Shown here piece by piece: positions 50,744 through 60,106 of a stretch of 64,000 nt of DNA. The position numbers and the translations under genes were made by a program. The stretch lies in assembly GCF_008330945.1 (NCBI RefSeq), contig NZ_CP043488.1:1834501-1898500 (forward strand), in the 5' to 3' direction. The notes below the pieces were generated by a model, which saw nothing but the letters and a program-made list of their open reading frames with translations, was not told the origin of the DNA and did not search any database. Each line of letters opens with the position of its first letter. Position 1 is the stretch's first letter. Source of the DNA: Labrys sp. KNU-23. GTDB taxonomy: Bacteria; Pseudomonadota; Alphaproteobacteria; Rhizobiales; Labraceae.

Positions 50744-51664
50744 ATGACGACGACAGCCATCCCGACCGCCGCGCCCCGCGACACCGCCTTCCGCCTGACC
50801 ACCGTGCTCAGCCGCGTGCTGATCTATGGGGCCCTGATCGCCTGGGCCTTCATCTGCCTGTTTCCGATCTACTGGACGCTGACCACCTCGATGAAATCGG
50901 CCGTCGACGTCACCCAGGGCCATCTCATTCCCTGGCTCGACTTCCAGCCCGACTGGAAGGGCTGGCGCTCGCTCGGCCTTTCACCCGATACGCTCGGATC
51001 GACCTCGACGGTGCGCTCGGAATTTCTGTCGCGCTTCCTGAACAGCGTGATCACCTCGCTCGGCTCCTCGCTGCTCGCCGTGGTGATCGGCTCGCTCGCC
51101 GCCTATGGCCTCAGCCGCTTCCAGTACAAATTCGCCTGGATGCGCAACCGCGACATCTCCTTCTTCTTCCTGTCGCAGCTGATCCTGCCGCCGGTGGTGC
51201 TGGCCCTGCCCTTCCTGGTGCTCTACCGCGAGCTTGCCCTGCTCGACACCCGTATCGGCCTGATCCTGCTCTACACCCTCACCGTGCTGCCGATCGTGAT
51301 CTGGATCATGCGAGACCAGTTCGACACCATCCCCACCGAACTCGACGAGGCCGCTTTGGTCGACGGCCTGTCGCTCTGGGGCGCCTTCTGGCACATCATC
51401 CTGCCGATCGCCCTGCCCGGCATGGTGGCGGCCTTCATCCTGGCGCTGGTACTGACCTGGAACGAATATTTCTTCGCGGCCCTGCTGACCTCCTCGGACG
51501 CCAAGACCCTGCCGGTGATGGTTGCAAGCCAGACCGGCTCGCAGGGCATCAACTGGTGGTCGATGGCGGCGCTCGCCACCACGGCGATCGCCCCGCTCGC
51601 TTTGATCGGCATCTTCCTGGAGCGCTACATCGTCAAGGGCCTGACGGCCGGCTCGGTGAAGTGA
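50744..51664 (+). CDS. CUT1 ABC transporter permease 2
   Basis: A 306-residue, six-TM permease: 'LIAWAFICLFPIYWTLTTSMKSA', 'NSVITSLGSSLLAVVIGSLAAYGLSRF', and EAA loop 'ELDEAALVDGLSLWGAFWHIILPIALPGM', ending 'LERYIVKGLTAGSVK' as in MalG-type permeases. It completes the transporter with the ATPase, binding protein and permease 1. Confidence 0.94.
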   Translation: MTTTAIPTAAPRDTAFRLTTVLSRVLIYGALIAWAFICLFPIYWTLTTSMKSAVDVTQGHLIPWLDFQPDWKGWRSLGLSPDTLGSTSTVRSEFLSRFLNSVITSLGSSLLAVVIGSLAAYGLSRFQYKFAWMRNRDISFFFLSQLILPPVVLALPFLVLYRELALLDTRIGLILLYTLTVLPIVIWIMRDQFDTIPTELDEAALVDGLSLWGAFWHIILPIALPGMVAAFILALVLTWNEYFFAALLTSSDAKTLPVMVASQTGSQGINWWSMAALATTAIAPLALIGIFLERYIVKGLTAGSVK

Positions 51665-51756
51665 CGGGCAACGACCAGCCGAAATCCGTCGCTTTGCGAT
51701 AAGGACGTCACCGATGGTCTGTTAGCTTCCGGCCATCCACAACAGGAGTAATCGCT

Positions 51757-52110
51757 TTGAGCCATCCTACCGTTTTCAAGTTCCCCGCTCCCGGCGCCGC
51801 CCCGATGACCACCGACCTCGAAGGCTGGGTCGTGCGCGCCGGCTCGCCGTCGATGAAGACCTGGGTGCAGCACACCTCGGCGGACGGAAAGATCATTTCG
51901 GGCACCTGGGCGGCGACGCCGGGCACCTACCATGCCACCTATTCGGCCTATGAATTCGTCCATCTCATCGAGGGCGAGATCATCATCACGCCCGATGGCG
52001 GCGAGGCGGTCACGCTCCGTCCCGGCGACGCCTTCGTCATCGAGGCCGACTTCAAGGGCGTGTGGGAGATCACCAAGCCCGTGCTGAAGCATTTCGTGGT
52101 GCAGGTCTGA
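51757..52110 (+). CDS. Cupin_3-type protein, TTG start
   Basis: A 117-residue cupin of the ureidoglycine-aminohydrolase-like (DUF861) type: 'GIISGTWAATPGTYHATYSAYEFVHLIEGEIIITPDGG' region (here K-I-I-S-G-T-W) and 'RPGDAFVIEADFKGVWEITKPVLKHFV'. The start is TTG at 51757 with AGGAG eight bases upstream; no ATG fits the conserved length. It follows the permease by 92 bases and may be the last gene of the transporter operon. Function unknown. Confidence 0.85.
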   Translation: MSHPTVFKFPAPGAAPMTTDLEGWVVRAGSPSMKTWVQHTSADGKIISGTWAATPGTYHATYSAYEFVHLIEGEIIITPDGGEAVTLRPGDAFVIEADFKGVWEITKPVLKHFVVQV

Positions 52111-52216
52111 CAATACCAGGCGCGGCCGTAGCATTTCTGCCACGGCCGCACTGTCGAAAGGCTTACGCCAAAGTTTCCTCTATCCGACCATCAAAAGTCT
52201 CTTGACGTCATCCCCG

Positions 52217-52279
52217 CCGCAGCGCATACGGGCTGCGGGACATTCCTCCCCAACGAGGAACGCCCATCTGCGAGGATGG
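52217..52279 (+). promoter_or_regulatory. Three-hairpin leader of serC (candidate serC RNA motif)
   Basis: Three consecutive stems precede serC: CCGCAGC (52217-52223)/GCTGCGG (52232-52238), TTCCTC (52243-52248)/GAGGAA (52255-52260), and CCATC (52264-52268)/GATGG (52275-52279). The last overlaps the SD (GGAG 52278-52281), eight bases before the ATG. A 'serC' cis-regulatory RNA has been described in alphaproteobacteria; whether this is that motif needs a covariance-model search. Confidence 0.6.
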
Positions 52280-52289
52280 AGACATCGCG

Positions 52290-53456
52290 ATGACACTGCC
52301 AATGCCAGCGGCCAAGCCCGCTGTTGTCAACTTTTCGTCCGGCCCCTGCGCCAAGCGCCCCGGATGGACCCCCGAAGCCCTCAAATCCGCCGCCCTCGGC
52401 CGTTCGCATCGTGCGAAGCTTGGCAAGACCAAGCTCGAGCAGGCGATCGAACTGACCCGTGACGTGCTCGGCGTGCCCGCGGACTACCGCATCGGCATCG
52501 TGCCGGCCTCCGACACGGGTGCCGTCGAGATGGCGCTGTGGTCGCTGCTCGGCGCCCGCGGCGTCGACGTGGTGGCCTGGGAATCCTTCGGCGTCGAATG
52601 GGTCACCGACGTCGTCAAGCAGCTGAAGCTGGAAGATGCCCGCATCTTCAAGGCCGGCTATGGCGATATCGTCGACTTCCGCGAGATCGACGCCAAAAAC
52701 CGCGACATCGTCTTCACCTGGAACGGCACCACCTCCGGCGTGCGCGTGCCGAACGCCGATTGGATCTCGGCCGATCGTGAAGGCCTCACCATCTGCGATG
52801 CCACCTCGGCCGCCTTCGCCCAGCGCCTCGACTGGGCCAAGCTCGACGTCACGACCTTCTCCTGGCAGAAGGCCCTCGGCGGCGAGGCTGCCCATGGCAT
52901 GCTCGTCCTCTCCCCTCGCGCCGTCGCCCGGCTGGAGAGCTATACGCCGGCCTGGCCGCTGCCCAAGATCTTCCGCCTGACCAAGGGCGGCAAGCTGATC
53001 GAAGGCATCTTCAAGGGCGAGACCATCAACACGCCGTCGATGCTCTGCGTGGAGGACTATCTCGACGCGCTGAACTGGGCCAAGGCCACGGGCAGCCTCG
53101 ACGGGCTGATCGCCCGCGCCGACGCCAATCTCGCCGCCATCGAGCGCTTCGTCAAGAAGACGCCCTGGATCGACTTCCTGGCCAAGGATCCGGCGACCCG
53201 CTCCAACACCTCGGTCTGCCTGAAGGTGGTGGACGAGAGGGTGGCGGCCCTTGCTCCCGACGGGCAGGCTGCCTTCGCCAAGGCGCTCTCCTCCGCCATC
53301 GAGGCTGAGAAGGCGGGGCTCGACATCGGTTCCTATCGCGATGCCCCTCCGGGCCTGCGCATCTGGTGCGGCGCCACGGTGGAGGCCTCCGACGTCGAGG
53401 CGCTGATGCCCTGGCTCGACTGGTCGTTCCACAAGGCGATTGCCCAGCTGGGCTGA
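52290..53456 (+). CDS. serC: Phosphoserine aminotransferase SerC
   Basis: A 388-residue PLP enzyme of serine synthesis (3-phosphohydroxypyruvate to phosphoserine). Family marks: '[13 protein letters not shown]', '[17 protein letters not shown]', '[16 protein letters not shown]', '[11 protein letters not shown]', '[14 protein letters not shown]' and the PLP Lys in '[15 protein letters not shown]'. It is the alphaproteobacterial, roughly 390-aa form. It forms a pathway unit with serA 157 bases downstream, behind a structured leader. Confidence 0.96.
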   Translation: MTLPMPAAKPAVVNFSSGPCAKRPGWTPEALKSAALGRSHRAKLGKTKLEQAIELTRDVLGVPADYRIGIVPASDTGAVEMALWSLLGARGVDVVAWESFGVEWVTDVVKQLKLEDARIFKAGYGDIVDFREIDAKNRDIVFTWNGTTSGVRVPNADWISADREGLTICDATSAAFAQRLDWAKLDVTTFSWQKALGGEAAHGMLVLSPRAVARLESYTPAWPLPKIFRLTKGGKLIEGIFKGETINTPSMLCVEDYLDALNWAKATGSLDGLIARADANLAAIERFVKKTPWIDFLAKDPATRSNTSVCLKVVDERVAALAPDGQAAFAKALSSAIEAEKAGLDIGSYRDAPPGLRIWCGATVEASDVEALMPWLDWSFHKAIAQLG

Positions 53457-53463
53457 GTTCTTC

Positions 53464-53544
53464 CCCGGGATCGCCGGCATCCTGCCGGCTCTTGGAAACA
53501 CGACGTTTCCAGAAAGAGGCCGGCATGAGGTCGGCGGTCCCGGG
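53464..53544. repeat. Inverted repeat between serC and serA
   Basis: Nested complementary segments: CCCGGGATCGCCGGCAT... pairs with ...TCGGCGGTCCCGGG, with inner GCCGGC/GCCGGC and GGAAAC/GTTTCC stems. It could attenuate or stabilise the serC-serA transcript. Confidence 0.65.
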
Positions 53545-53612
53545 AGCATCTTCTTCTGCAAAGAATCCCGTTTCCATTGGCGGGCAGATGCCCGCGCTCC
53601 AGGAGAGCTTCC

Positions 53613-55202
53613 ATGACTGCTCCCAAAGTCCTGATTTCCGACGCCCTGTCCCCCGCCGCCGTCCAGATCTTCAAGGATCGCGGCATCGAGGTCGATTTCC
53701 AGCCGGCCCTCGGCAAGGACAAGGACAAGCTTGCCGAGATCATCGGCAATTATGACGGCCTCGCCATCCGCTCGGCCACCAAGGTCACCGCCGCCATCCT
53801 CGCCAAGGCCACCAATCTCAAGGTGATCGGCCGCGCCGGCATCGGCGTCGACAATGTCGACATCCCGGCCGCCACCGCCCGCGGCGTGATCGTGATGAAC
53901 ACGCCCTTCGGCAACTCCATCACCACCGCCGAGCACGCCATCGCCATGATGTTCGCGCTGGCCCGCGAGATCCCCGCCGCCGACGCCTCCACCCAGGCCG
54001 GCAAATGGGAGAAGAACCGCTTCATGGGCGTCGAGATCACCGGCAAGGTGCTCGGCATCATCGGCTGCGGCAATATCGGCTCGATCGTCGCCGACCGCGC
54101 CGTCGGCCTGAAGATGCGCGTCATCGCCTTCGACCCCTTCCTGAGCGCCGAACGCGCGCTGGAACTCGGCGTCGAGAAGGTCGAGCTCGACGACCTGCTC
54201 GCCCGCGCCGAGATCATCACCCTGCACACGCCGATGACCCCGCAGACCAAGAACATCCTGTCACGCGAAGCCTTGGCCAAGACGCGCAAGGGCGTGCGCG
54301 TCATCAATTGTGCCCGCGGCGGCCTGGTCGACGAGGAGGCATTGGCCGAGCTCCTGAAGTCGGGCCATGTCGGCGGCGCCGCCTTCGACGTCTTCATCGA
54401 GGAGCCGGCCACGGCGAACCCGCTGTTCGGCCTGCCCAACGTGATCTGCACGCCGCATCTGGGCGCTTCCACCTCGGAAGCCCAGGAGAACGTTGCCCTG
54501 CAGGTCGCCGAGCAGATGTCGGACTATCTGTTGCGCGGCGCCATCTCCAATGCCGTCAACTTCCCCTCGATCACGGCGGAAGAGGCCCCGCGCCTGAAGC
54601 CCTATATCTCGCTTGCCGAGAAGCTCGGCTCCTTTGCCGGCCAGCTCACCGAGACCGACATCAAGACCATCCGCATCGTCTACGAGGGCGATGTCGCCCA
54701 TATGAAGATCAAGGCGCTGACCTCCGCCGCTGTGGCGGGGCTGCTGCGCCCGGCCCTGGCCGACATCAACATCGTGGCCGCGCCCAGCGTGGCACGCGAG
54801 CGTGGCATCGTCATCGAGGAGACGACGCGCGAGAAGACGGGCGACCACGACAGCCTGATCACGCTGGAAGTCGAGACCGAGAACCTGACCCGGGCCGTGG
54901 CCGGCACCATCATCGCCGGCACCAAGCCGCGCATCGTGCAGATCAAGGGCATCAATGTGGAGGCGGACCTGCTGCCGCGCATGCTCTACATCACCAACCA
55001 CGACCGTCCCGGTTTCATCGGCCGCATCGGCACGCTGCTCGGCGAGAACGGCATCAACATCGCCCATATGCAGTTCGGACGTGATTTCGAGGGCGGCAAC
55101 GCCATCGCTCTGGTGGGCATCGACCAGGTGGTGAGTGAATCCCTGCTCAAGGAGATCAACACCATCCCGAACGTGGTGCAGGTGAGGGCGCTGACCTTCT
55201 GA
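53613..55202 (+). CDS. serA: D-3-phosphoglycerate dehydrogenase SerA
   Basis: A 529-residue enzyme, first step of serine synthesis. NAD-binding 'GKVLGIIGCGNIGSIVADRAVGLKM', 'RAGIGVDNVDIPAATARGVIVMNTP', catalytic segment 'NCARGGLVDEEALAELL', 'FDVFIEEPA' and His in 'TPHLGASTSEAQENVALQVAEQ'. An intervening ASB domain and C-terminal ACT domain ('MLYITNHDRPGFIGRIGTLLGENGINIAHMQFGR') make it the long type-1 form, suggesting serine or other feedback. Start ATG 53613 follows AGGAG. Confidence 0.97.
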   Translation: MTAPKVLISDALSPAAVQIFKDRGIEVDFQPALGKDKDKLAEIIGNYDGLAIRSATKVTAAILAKATNLKVIGRAGIGVDNVDIPAATARGVIVMNTPFGNSITTAEHAIAMMFALAREIPAADASTQAGKWEKNRFMGVEITGKVLGIIGCGNIGSIVADRAVGLKMRVIAFDPFLSAERALELGVEKVELDDLLARAEIITLHTPMTPQTKNILSREALAKTRKGVRVINCARGGLVDEEALAELLKSGHVGGAAFDVFIEEPATANPLFGLPNVICTPHLGASTSEAQENVALQVAEQMSDYLLRGAISNAVNFPSITAEEAPRLKPYISLAEKLGSFAGQLTETDIKTIRIVYEGDVAHMKIKALTSAAVAGLLRPALADINIVAAPSVARERGIVIEETTREKTGDHDSLITLEVETENLTRAVAGTIIAGTKPRIVQIKGINVEADLLPRMLYITNHDRPGFIGRIGTLLGENGINIAHMQFGRDFEGGNAIALVGIDQVVSESLLKEINTIPNVVQVRALTF

Positions 55203-55217
55203 GTGAGGTCATCCTCA

Positions 55218-55245
55218 GCTCCTATTCGCCAAGGCGAAAAGGAGC
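55218..55245 (+). terminator. Hairpin after serA
   Basis: GCTCCT-a-TTCGCC-aa-GGCGAA-a-AGGAGC, a nearly perfect 28-base hairpin starting 16 bases after the stop; no T tract. Confidence 0.55.
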
Positions 55246-55276
55246 GGGCACGCATTGCAGCACGAAGTGGTGCGAT

Positions 55277-55336
55277 GCAGATGCGGGACCGCCATTCGGA
55301 TGGAGCGCTTTTCTCCTCTTGCGGTCCCGGATCTGC
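55277..55336. repeat. Inverted repeat downstream of serA
   Basis: Arms GCAGATGCGGGACCGC (55277-55292) and GCGGTCCCGGATCTGC (55321-55336) with a single mismatch. It sits in the 310-base interval 55203-55512 before the GATase gene, which otherwise holds no supported gene. Confidence 0.65.
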
Positions 55337-55512
55337 GAAGCGGCACTGTGCCCCGCATCGCGTCCGGGATGACTTTTTGCCTCCCCTCCCTTCCAAACGC
55401 TTCATTTTGCCGCCCCAGCCCCCATCTTGTACGGATCGTTACTCTTCACTCTTCCCCGTAGGCTCGCGGGCTGCTAAACCCGGTCGCGGCAAAATGTGAT
55501 CACAGGTGAGCG

Positions 55513-56370
55513 ATGCGTCTCCTCGTCGTCGAAGGCAATGTCCGTGCAGCGCGTGAACGTCATCGCGCGACCTACGGCCTCACGCCCTCGGAATCCTATG
55601 CGGCAGTGCTGAAGAGCCTGGCACCGGATGCAGTCTGCGACATCGCCCTGCCCGCCGATGAAGGCACCAACCTGCCGGATGCCGCAGGCCTCGAAAGCTA
55701 TGACGGCGTCGTCATCACCGGCTCCGGCCTCAACATCTGGAAGGCCGAGCCGGAATCGATGCGCCAGGTCGAACTGGCCCGCGAGGTCTACAAATCCGGT
55801 ACGCCCTTCTTCGGCTCCTGCTGGGGCCTGCAGGTCGCCACCGTGGCCGCCGGCGGCTCGGTGCGGGCCAATCCCAGGGGACGCGAGGTCGGCATCGCAC
55901 GCGACATCACGCTGACCGCCGAGGGACGCGACCACCCCCTCTACGCCGGCAAGGCACCTGTTTTCGCCAGCCCCTGCGTGCATGGCGACGAAGTCGAAGC
56001 GCTGCCCGACGGCGCCATCGTGCTCGCCAGCAATACGGTGAGCGACGTGCAGGCCGTCGACATCAGCCATGATGGCGGCCGCTTCTGGGGCATCCAGTAC
56101 CACCCCGAATTCTCGCTCAACGAGTTGACGGTGATCATGCGGCGCTACAAGCCGACCTTGCTCGCCGAAGGCTTCTTCCGCGACGATCAGGCTGTCGATG
56201 GCTGGATTGCCGACCTGGAAGCACTGGTCGCCGACAAGCGCCGCACCGACATCTCCTGGCGCTACGGCATCGGCCCCGACATTCTCGACGCCCGCCGCCG
56301 GCTGAGGGAAATCGAGAACTTCATCGAGCTGCGCGTGAAGCCTGTGATTTCCGAGCGCGGCCGCGGCTGA
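55513..56370 (+). CDS. Class I glutamine amidotransferase-like protein
   Basis: A 285-residue stand-alone GATase1 domain: nucleophile Cys103 in F-G-S-C-W-G-L-Q, catalytic His/Glu in 'GIQYHPEFSLNELT', and 'YDGVVITGSGLNIW'. The C-terminal 60 residues form an extension after the domain. The partner synthetase is not nearby; it may be a gamma-glutamyl hydrolase/PuuD- or GMP synthase-like amidotransferase. Cytoplasmic. Confidence 0.85.
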   Translation: MRLLVVEGNVRAARERHRATYGLTPSESYAAVLKSLAPDAVCDIALPADEGTNLPDAAGLESYDGVVITGSGLNIWKAEPESMRQVELAREVYKSGTPFFGSCWGLQVATVAAGGSVRANPRGREVGIARDITLTAEGRDHPLYAGKAPVFASPCVHGDEVEALPDGAIVLASNTVSDVQAVDISHDGGRFWGIQYHPEFSLNELTVIMRRYKPTLLAEGFFRDDQAVDGWIADLEALVADKRRTDISWRYGIGPDILDARRRLREIENFIELRVKPVISERGRG

Positions 56371-56412
56371 GGCCGTCCGGCCTGCCACTTGCGGGTCTTC
56401 AGGGGTAATAGC

Positions 56413-56455
56413 CTCACCCTTGCCCTCTCCCGGGTCGGAAGAGGATGAGGGTGAG
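56413..56455. repeat. Short inverted repeat between the GATase and MuiA-like genes
   Basis: CTCACCCT (56413-56420) and AGGGTGAG (56448-56455), with inner CTC/GAG pairing. Confidence 0.5.
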
Positions 56456-56574
56456 AGACTATTCCTTCCCTCCGCGATCAGCAGCCCCTGTTCCCACCGA
56501 TACAGCTCGAGGTTGCGGCCGCCATCGCGCCGCAATCCTGCCTTTCCATGGCGGTCCCGCAACGGAGATCCGTC

Positions 56575-58206
56575 ATGTCCCCTGTCCCCCGCCTCGCTCT
56601 TACTGCCTTTCTGCTACTGGGTACCACGCCGGTCTTTGCGGCAGATCTGGGGGTGCAGTCGAAGATCGATGCCGTTGCCGTTTATCCTGACGGCGCGACA
56701 GTGACGCGCATCATCGAGTTCGATATTCCGGCAGGCGAGACCGTGCTGGTTGCCAAGGATCTGCCCCTCGGTCTCGATGCCGCCTCGATCCGTGTCGACA
56801 TGCGCGAGGCTGCCGGCACCTCCCTCTCGGGAACCGATCTCGCCGACGCTCTGCTCGATGGCCCCGTTCCCGATGCCGCTGCCACCGGGGCCCTGCGCGA
56901 TCTCAAGGACAAGCGCGAAGGCCTTGCCGGGATCGGCAAGGCTCTGCTGGCCAAGCGTGGCCTGATCGAGCGGTTTGCCAATGGCGCCACCTTCAACGCC
57001 ACGAAGGAAGGCAGCAATGTCACCGCCCTGCGTGGTGCCTGGAACGCGGTCGGCGATGACATGGCGGAGGTCAACGAGGCGCTGCGCCAGAACGCCGTCA
57101 AGATCCGCGATCTCGACGAGGAGATCGCCAGGCTCCAGAGCCAGCGTGACGGCCGCCCGGAGGGTGAGAAGCGCACGCAGCTTCGCCTCTCGGTCAATGC
57201 CGAGCAAGCCGCGAAAGGCCGGATCGCCGTCTCCTACCTGATCGGCAATGCCGGCTGGTCACCGCTCTACGATGCCCGTCTCGATAGCGAGAAGGGTGAG
57301 CTCGAACTCGTCAGGCGGGCCAGGATCACCCAGGCAACCGGCGAGGATTGGAGCGACGTCGCCCTCACCATCTCGACCGCCCGCGCCACTTCAGGCGCCG
57401 CGCCTCCCAAGCTCGCCAGCTATGTCCTCAATTTCCAGCCCGACTATGTCGCACTGCCGGTCGACGCCCTGGCCCGCAGCCGTGCCGAAGAGAGCGCGGC
57501 GCCCCCGGCACCGAAAGCTTCCGCGGCGGCGCAGGCCCAGCCAAGGCCGGGGCGGGAAACCGAGGCAAAGCTCAACACGGCCGGGTACCAGAGCGTGTGG
57601 GCCCTTCCGGCCCGCGCCAGCGTGCCCTCGGGGCCGGGTTCCAAGGCGTTGCGTCTTGCCTCTGCCACGCTCACCCCGGAAATCGTCGCGCGAGCCGCGC
57701 CCTCCGTGCAGCAGACGGCCTTCCTCGAAGCCAGTTTCAACAATGGCGAAGACACGCCGCTCTTCCCGGGTTCCGTCTCGATCTATCGCGACGGTCTGTA
57801 TGCGGGCCAGACCACCATGCCGCTTGCCACCAAGGGCGAACCCGTCCGCCTTGGCTTCGGCGCCGACGATCGCATCAAGGTGGAACGGGCGGTGACGCGC
57901 AAGGTCGAGAGCAATACCGGCATCGCCCGCCCCACCACCAGCGAAAGGCGCGACTACAAGATCAGCCTGCGCAATGGCCGCCCCAACGCCATCAGGCTCT
58001 CGATCGAGGAAGCCCTGCCGGTCGCCGAGAACAAGGACATCAAGGTCGAGGCTTCCAGCCAGACGACTCCCCCCACCCAGCGCGATGCCGACAATCGTCG
58101 CGGCGTGCTGGTATGGACGGTGGATCTCGCCGCCGGTGCCACCAGGGACATCAATTTCGGCTACAAGGTCACCTGGCCGGGCGCCGAGACGATCAACCTG
58201 GATTGA
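56575..58206 (+). CDS. Mucoidy inhibitor MuiA-family protein (DUF4139/DUF4140), exported
   Basis: A 543-residue protein with a signal peptide (residues 1-22, ends V-F-A). N-terminal DUF4140 region: 'KIDAVAVYPDGATVTRIIEFDIPAGE', 'VLVAKDLPLGLDAASIRV'. A helical segment follows (about 105-195), then DUF4139: 'SYLIGNAGWSPLYDARLD', 'ITQATGEDWSDVALTISTARATSGAAPP', and C-terminal 'RDINFGYKVTWPGAE'. The Ala/Pro-rich stretch near 305-330 is a linker. CGGAGA precedes the ATG at 56575. Named for suppression of mucoidy in Streptococcus; biochemical role unknown. Confidence 0.87.
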   Translation: MSPVPRLALTAFLLLGTTPVFAADLGVQSKIDAVAVYPDGATVTRIIEFDIPAGETVLVAKDLPLGLDAASIRVDMREAAGTSLSGTDLADALLDGPVPDAAATGALRDLKDKREGLAGIGKALLAKRGLIERFANGATFNATKEGSNVTALRGAWNAVGDDMAEVNEALRQNAVKIRDLDEEIARLQSQRDGRPEGEKRTQLRLSVNAEQAAKGRIAVSYLIGNAGWSPLYDARLDSEKGELELVRRARITQATGEDWSDVALTISTARATSGAAPPKLASYVLNFQPDYVALPVDALARSRAEESAAPPAPKASAAAQAQPRPGRETEAKLNTAGYQSVWALPARASVPSGPGSKALRLASATLTPEIVARAAPSVQQTAFLEASFNNGEDTPLFPGSVSIYRDGLYAGQTTMPLATKGEPVRLGFGADDRIKVERAVTRKVESNTGIARPTTSERRDYKISLRNGRPNAIRLSIEEALPVAENKDIKVEASSQTTPPTQRDADNRRGVLVWTVDLAAGATRDINFGYKVTWPGAETINLD

Positions 58207-58244
58207 GGCTTTTCAGGACAGAACGCGACTGCCTTCTCCCTCTG

Positions 58245-58490
58245 TGGGCTACCAGATTCACACTTCTCTCGCATCCAATATAGCGCGCGGGAATCCTTCC
58301 CCGGTTTCGGGGAAGGTGTCGTTGCGCAGCAGCGACGGAAGGGGGAGAGTGGTGCTGCCTCGTCAATTATAGCTGGACTTGTGCCACCCTCCCCCACCTG
58401 TGCCGGCTTTGCCGGCCCACCCTCCCCGAAACCGGGGAGGGATCCGCGCGCTCCAATCGGCGGAGCCGAGATGTGTGATCTGGTAGCCTC
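58245..58490. repeat. Nested inverted-repeat nest between convergent genes
   Basis: Outer arms GGCTACCAGATTCACAC (about 58247) and GTGTGATCTGGTAGCC (about 58473-58488), inner arms around CCTTCCCCGGTTTCGGGGAAGG (about 58296-58317) and CCTCCCCGAAACCGGGGAGGG (about 58421-58441). The 364-base gap 58207-58570 is thus almost entirely repeat, between the 3' ends of the MuiA-like and polyol dehydrogenase genes. Confidence 0.7.
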
Positions 58491-58570
58491 TGCGGGAGAA
58501 GGTGGCACGCAGCGCCGGATGAGGAGAGATACGCCACTTTGCAGGGGATGAGGGACGCCATGATTTCCCC

Positions 58571-60067
58571 TCACGCCGTCTCGACCAGCAGCGCCTCCAG
58601 GGTCTGGCCCGCCGAGGTCGCCTGGATGGAGGCGACATAGCCGGCATAGAGCTTGGCGAATTCCATATGCTCGGCGAGGCCGAGCTTGGCGAAGGGGCTG
58701 GTACGCAGGAGGTCAAGCGGATTGCCGCCGCGGACGAGCTCCCAATCCTGCTCGCTGAGGCGCGGCTCGACCACATCGAACGCCTCGCCCCTGTCGTCCT
58801 TGCCGGTCAGATAGGCCCCGAAACAGGCAAGGAAGAAGGCCTCGCGCCGAAGATCGCCGCCATCGGCCAGCAGCATCTCCAGCGTCCTGGAATGGAAGAC
58901 CGGGATCTTGGCCGTGGTGTCGAAGGCGATGCGCAGCAACTGATCGTTGATCGCCGGATTCGAGAAGCGTTCGAGCACCGCGTTCTTGTAATCCTCCAGC
59001 GAAACGCCCTTCGGCCCCTCGATGCGCGGAATCGCATCGCGGTCGAGGAAGGTCTCGAGCAACCGATGGAGGCGCTTGTCGCCGAGCGCCTCGTGCACGA
59101 TGCGATAGCCCATGAGAATGCCGGGCATGGCGAGCAGGATATGCGAAGCGTTGAGCATGCGCCCCTTCATGAATTCGAAGGTCGGCACGTCGTCGCGCAT
59201 TTCCACCCCGACTTCCTCGAAAGGCGGGCGTCCGGCGCGGAAATCATCCTCCAGCACCCATTGGCTGAAGGTTTCGCCCAAAGCCGGCACGGCATCATCG
59301 ATACCGCTGCGCTTGTTCAAGCGATCCTTCACCTCGGGCGGGATCTGCGGCGCGATGCGGTCGACCATCGAATTGGGGAAGTCGACCTCGGCCTCGATCC
59401 AGGCTGCGAGTCCGGCGTCGCGGGCGCGGGCGAAGGAAACGATAGCCTTGCGTGCCGTATCGCCATTGTGCCGGAGATTGTCACAGGACATCACCGTGAA
59501 AGGCCCCGTCCCCTGCTCGCGCCGGCGGCGCAAGGCCTCGACGATGAAGCCGAAAGCCGTGCGCGGCGCACCACCGGCCAGGTCGAGGGCGACCTCCGGG
59601 GTATCGAGCTTGAACACGCCGGTGGTCTCGTCGAGATTATAGCCGCCCTCCGTGATCGTCAGCGAGGCGATGCGGGTATCGGCATGGGTAAGGCGCGTCA
59701 GTACCGCTTCGGGATCGTCGGGCGCATGGAGATAGTCCACCATGGCTCCAACGACCCGCGTGTTCGCCGAACCGTCGGGTGCATATTCGGTGACGGTATA
59801 GAGGCAGTCCTGGCCCCGATAGGCCTCGGCCTTGGCCCGGGTGGCGGGGGCATCGATCAGCTCGACGCCACAGATGCCCCAGCCCTCATTGCCGGGCCGA
59901 TGCAGGCAGCGATCGACATAGACGGCCTGGTGGACCCGATGAAAATTGCCGAGGCCGAAATGCACAATGCCCGGGCGCACGGCGGAACGATCATACCCGG
60001 GGACGGCGATGGCAGCGCCGAGGTTTCCGAGAGTTTTCGAGGAAAGCTTCTTCAAGATCGTCTCCAT
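58571..60067 (-). CDS. Mannitol dehydrogenase family protein (polyol/hexonate oxidoreductase)
   Basis: A 498-residue long-chain NAD-dependent dehydrogenase. N-terminal Rossmann part 'GIVHFGLGNFHRVHQAVYVD'; 'SLTITEGGYNLDETTGVF', 'FTVMSCDNLRHNGDTARKAI' and 'FPNSMVDRIAP' are strongly conserved. The catalytic Lys region is 'FEFMKGRMLNASHILLAMPG' (K-x5-H). It oxidises mannitol, arabinitol, fructuronate or a similar polyol. Start ATG 60067 is chosen at the conserved length. The SorC-type regulator and polyol/sugar-binding protein 2-3 kb away suggest a shared polyol pathway. Confidence 0.92.
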   Translation of the reverse strand: METILKKLSSKTLGNLGAAIAVPGYDRSAVRPGIVHFGLGNFHRVHQAVYVDRCLHRPGNEGWGICGVELIDAPATRAKAEAYRGQDCLYTVTEYAPDGSANTRVVGAMVDYLHAPDDPEAVLTRLTHADTRIASLTITEGGYNLDETTGVFKLDTPEVALDLAGGAPRTAFGFIVEALRRRREQGTGPFTVMSCDNLRHNGDTARKAIVSFARARDAGLAAWIEAEVDFPNSMVDRIAPQIPPEVKDRLNKRSGIDDAVPALGETFSQWVLEDDFRAGRPPFEEVGVEMRDDVPTFEFMKGRMLNASHILLAMPGILMGYRIVHEALGDKRLHRLLETFLDRDAIPRIEGPKGVSLEDYKNAVLERFSNPAINDQLLRIAFDTTAKIPVFHSRTLEMLLADGGDLRREAFFLACFGAYLTGKDDRGEAFDVVEPRLSEQDWELVRGGNPLDLLRTSPFAKLGLAEHMEFAKLYAGYVASIQATSAGQTLEALLVETA

Positions 60068-60106
60068 GATGGCGGCGGCTGCCGCAATCCGGCGCCGTCT
60101 GTCGCG

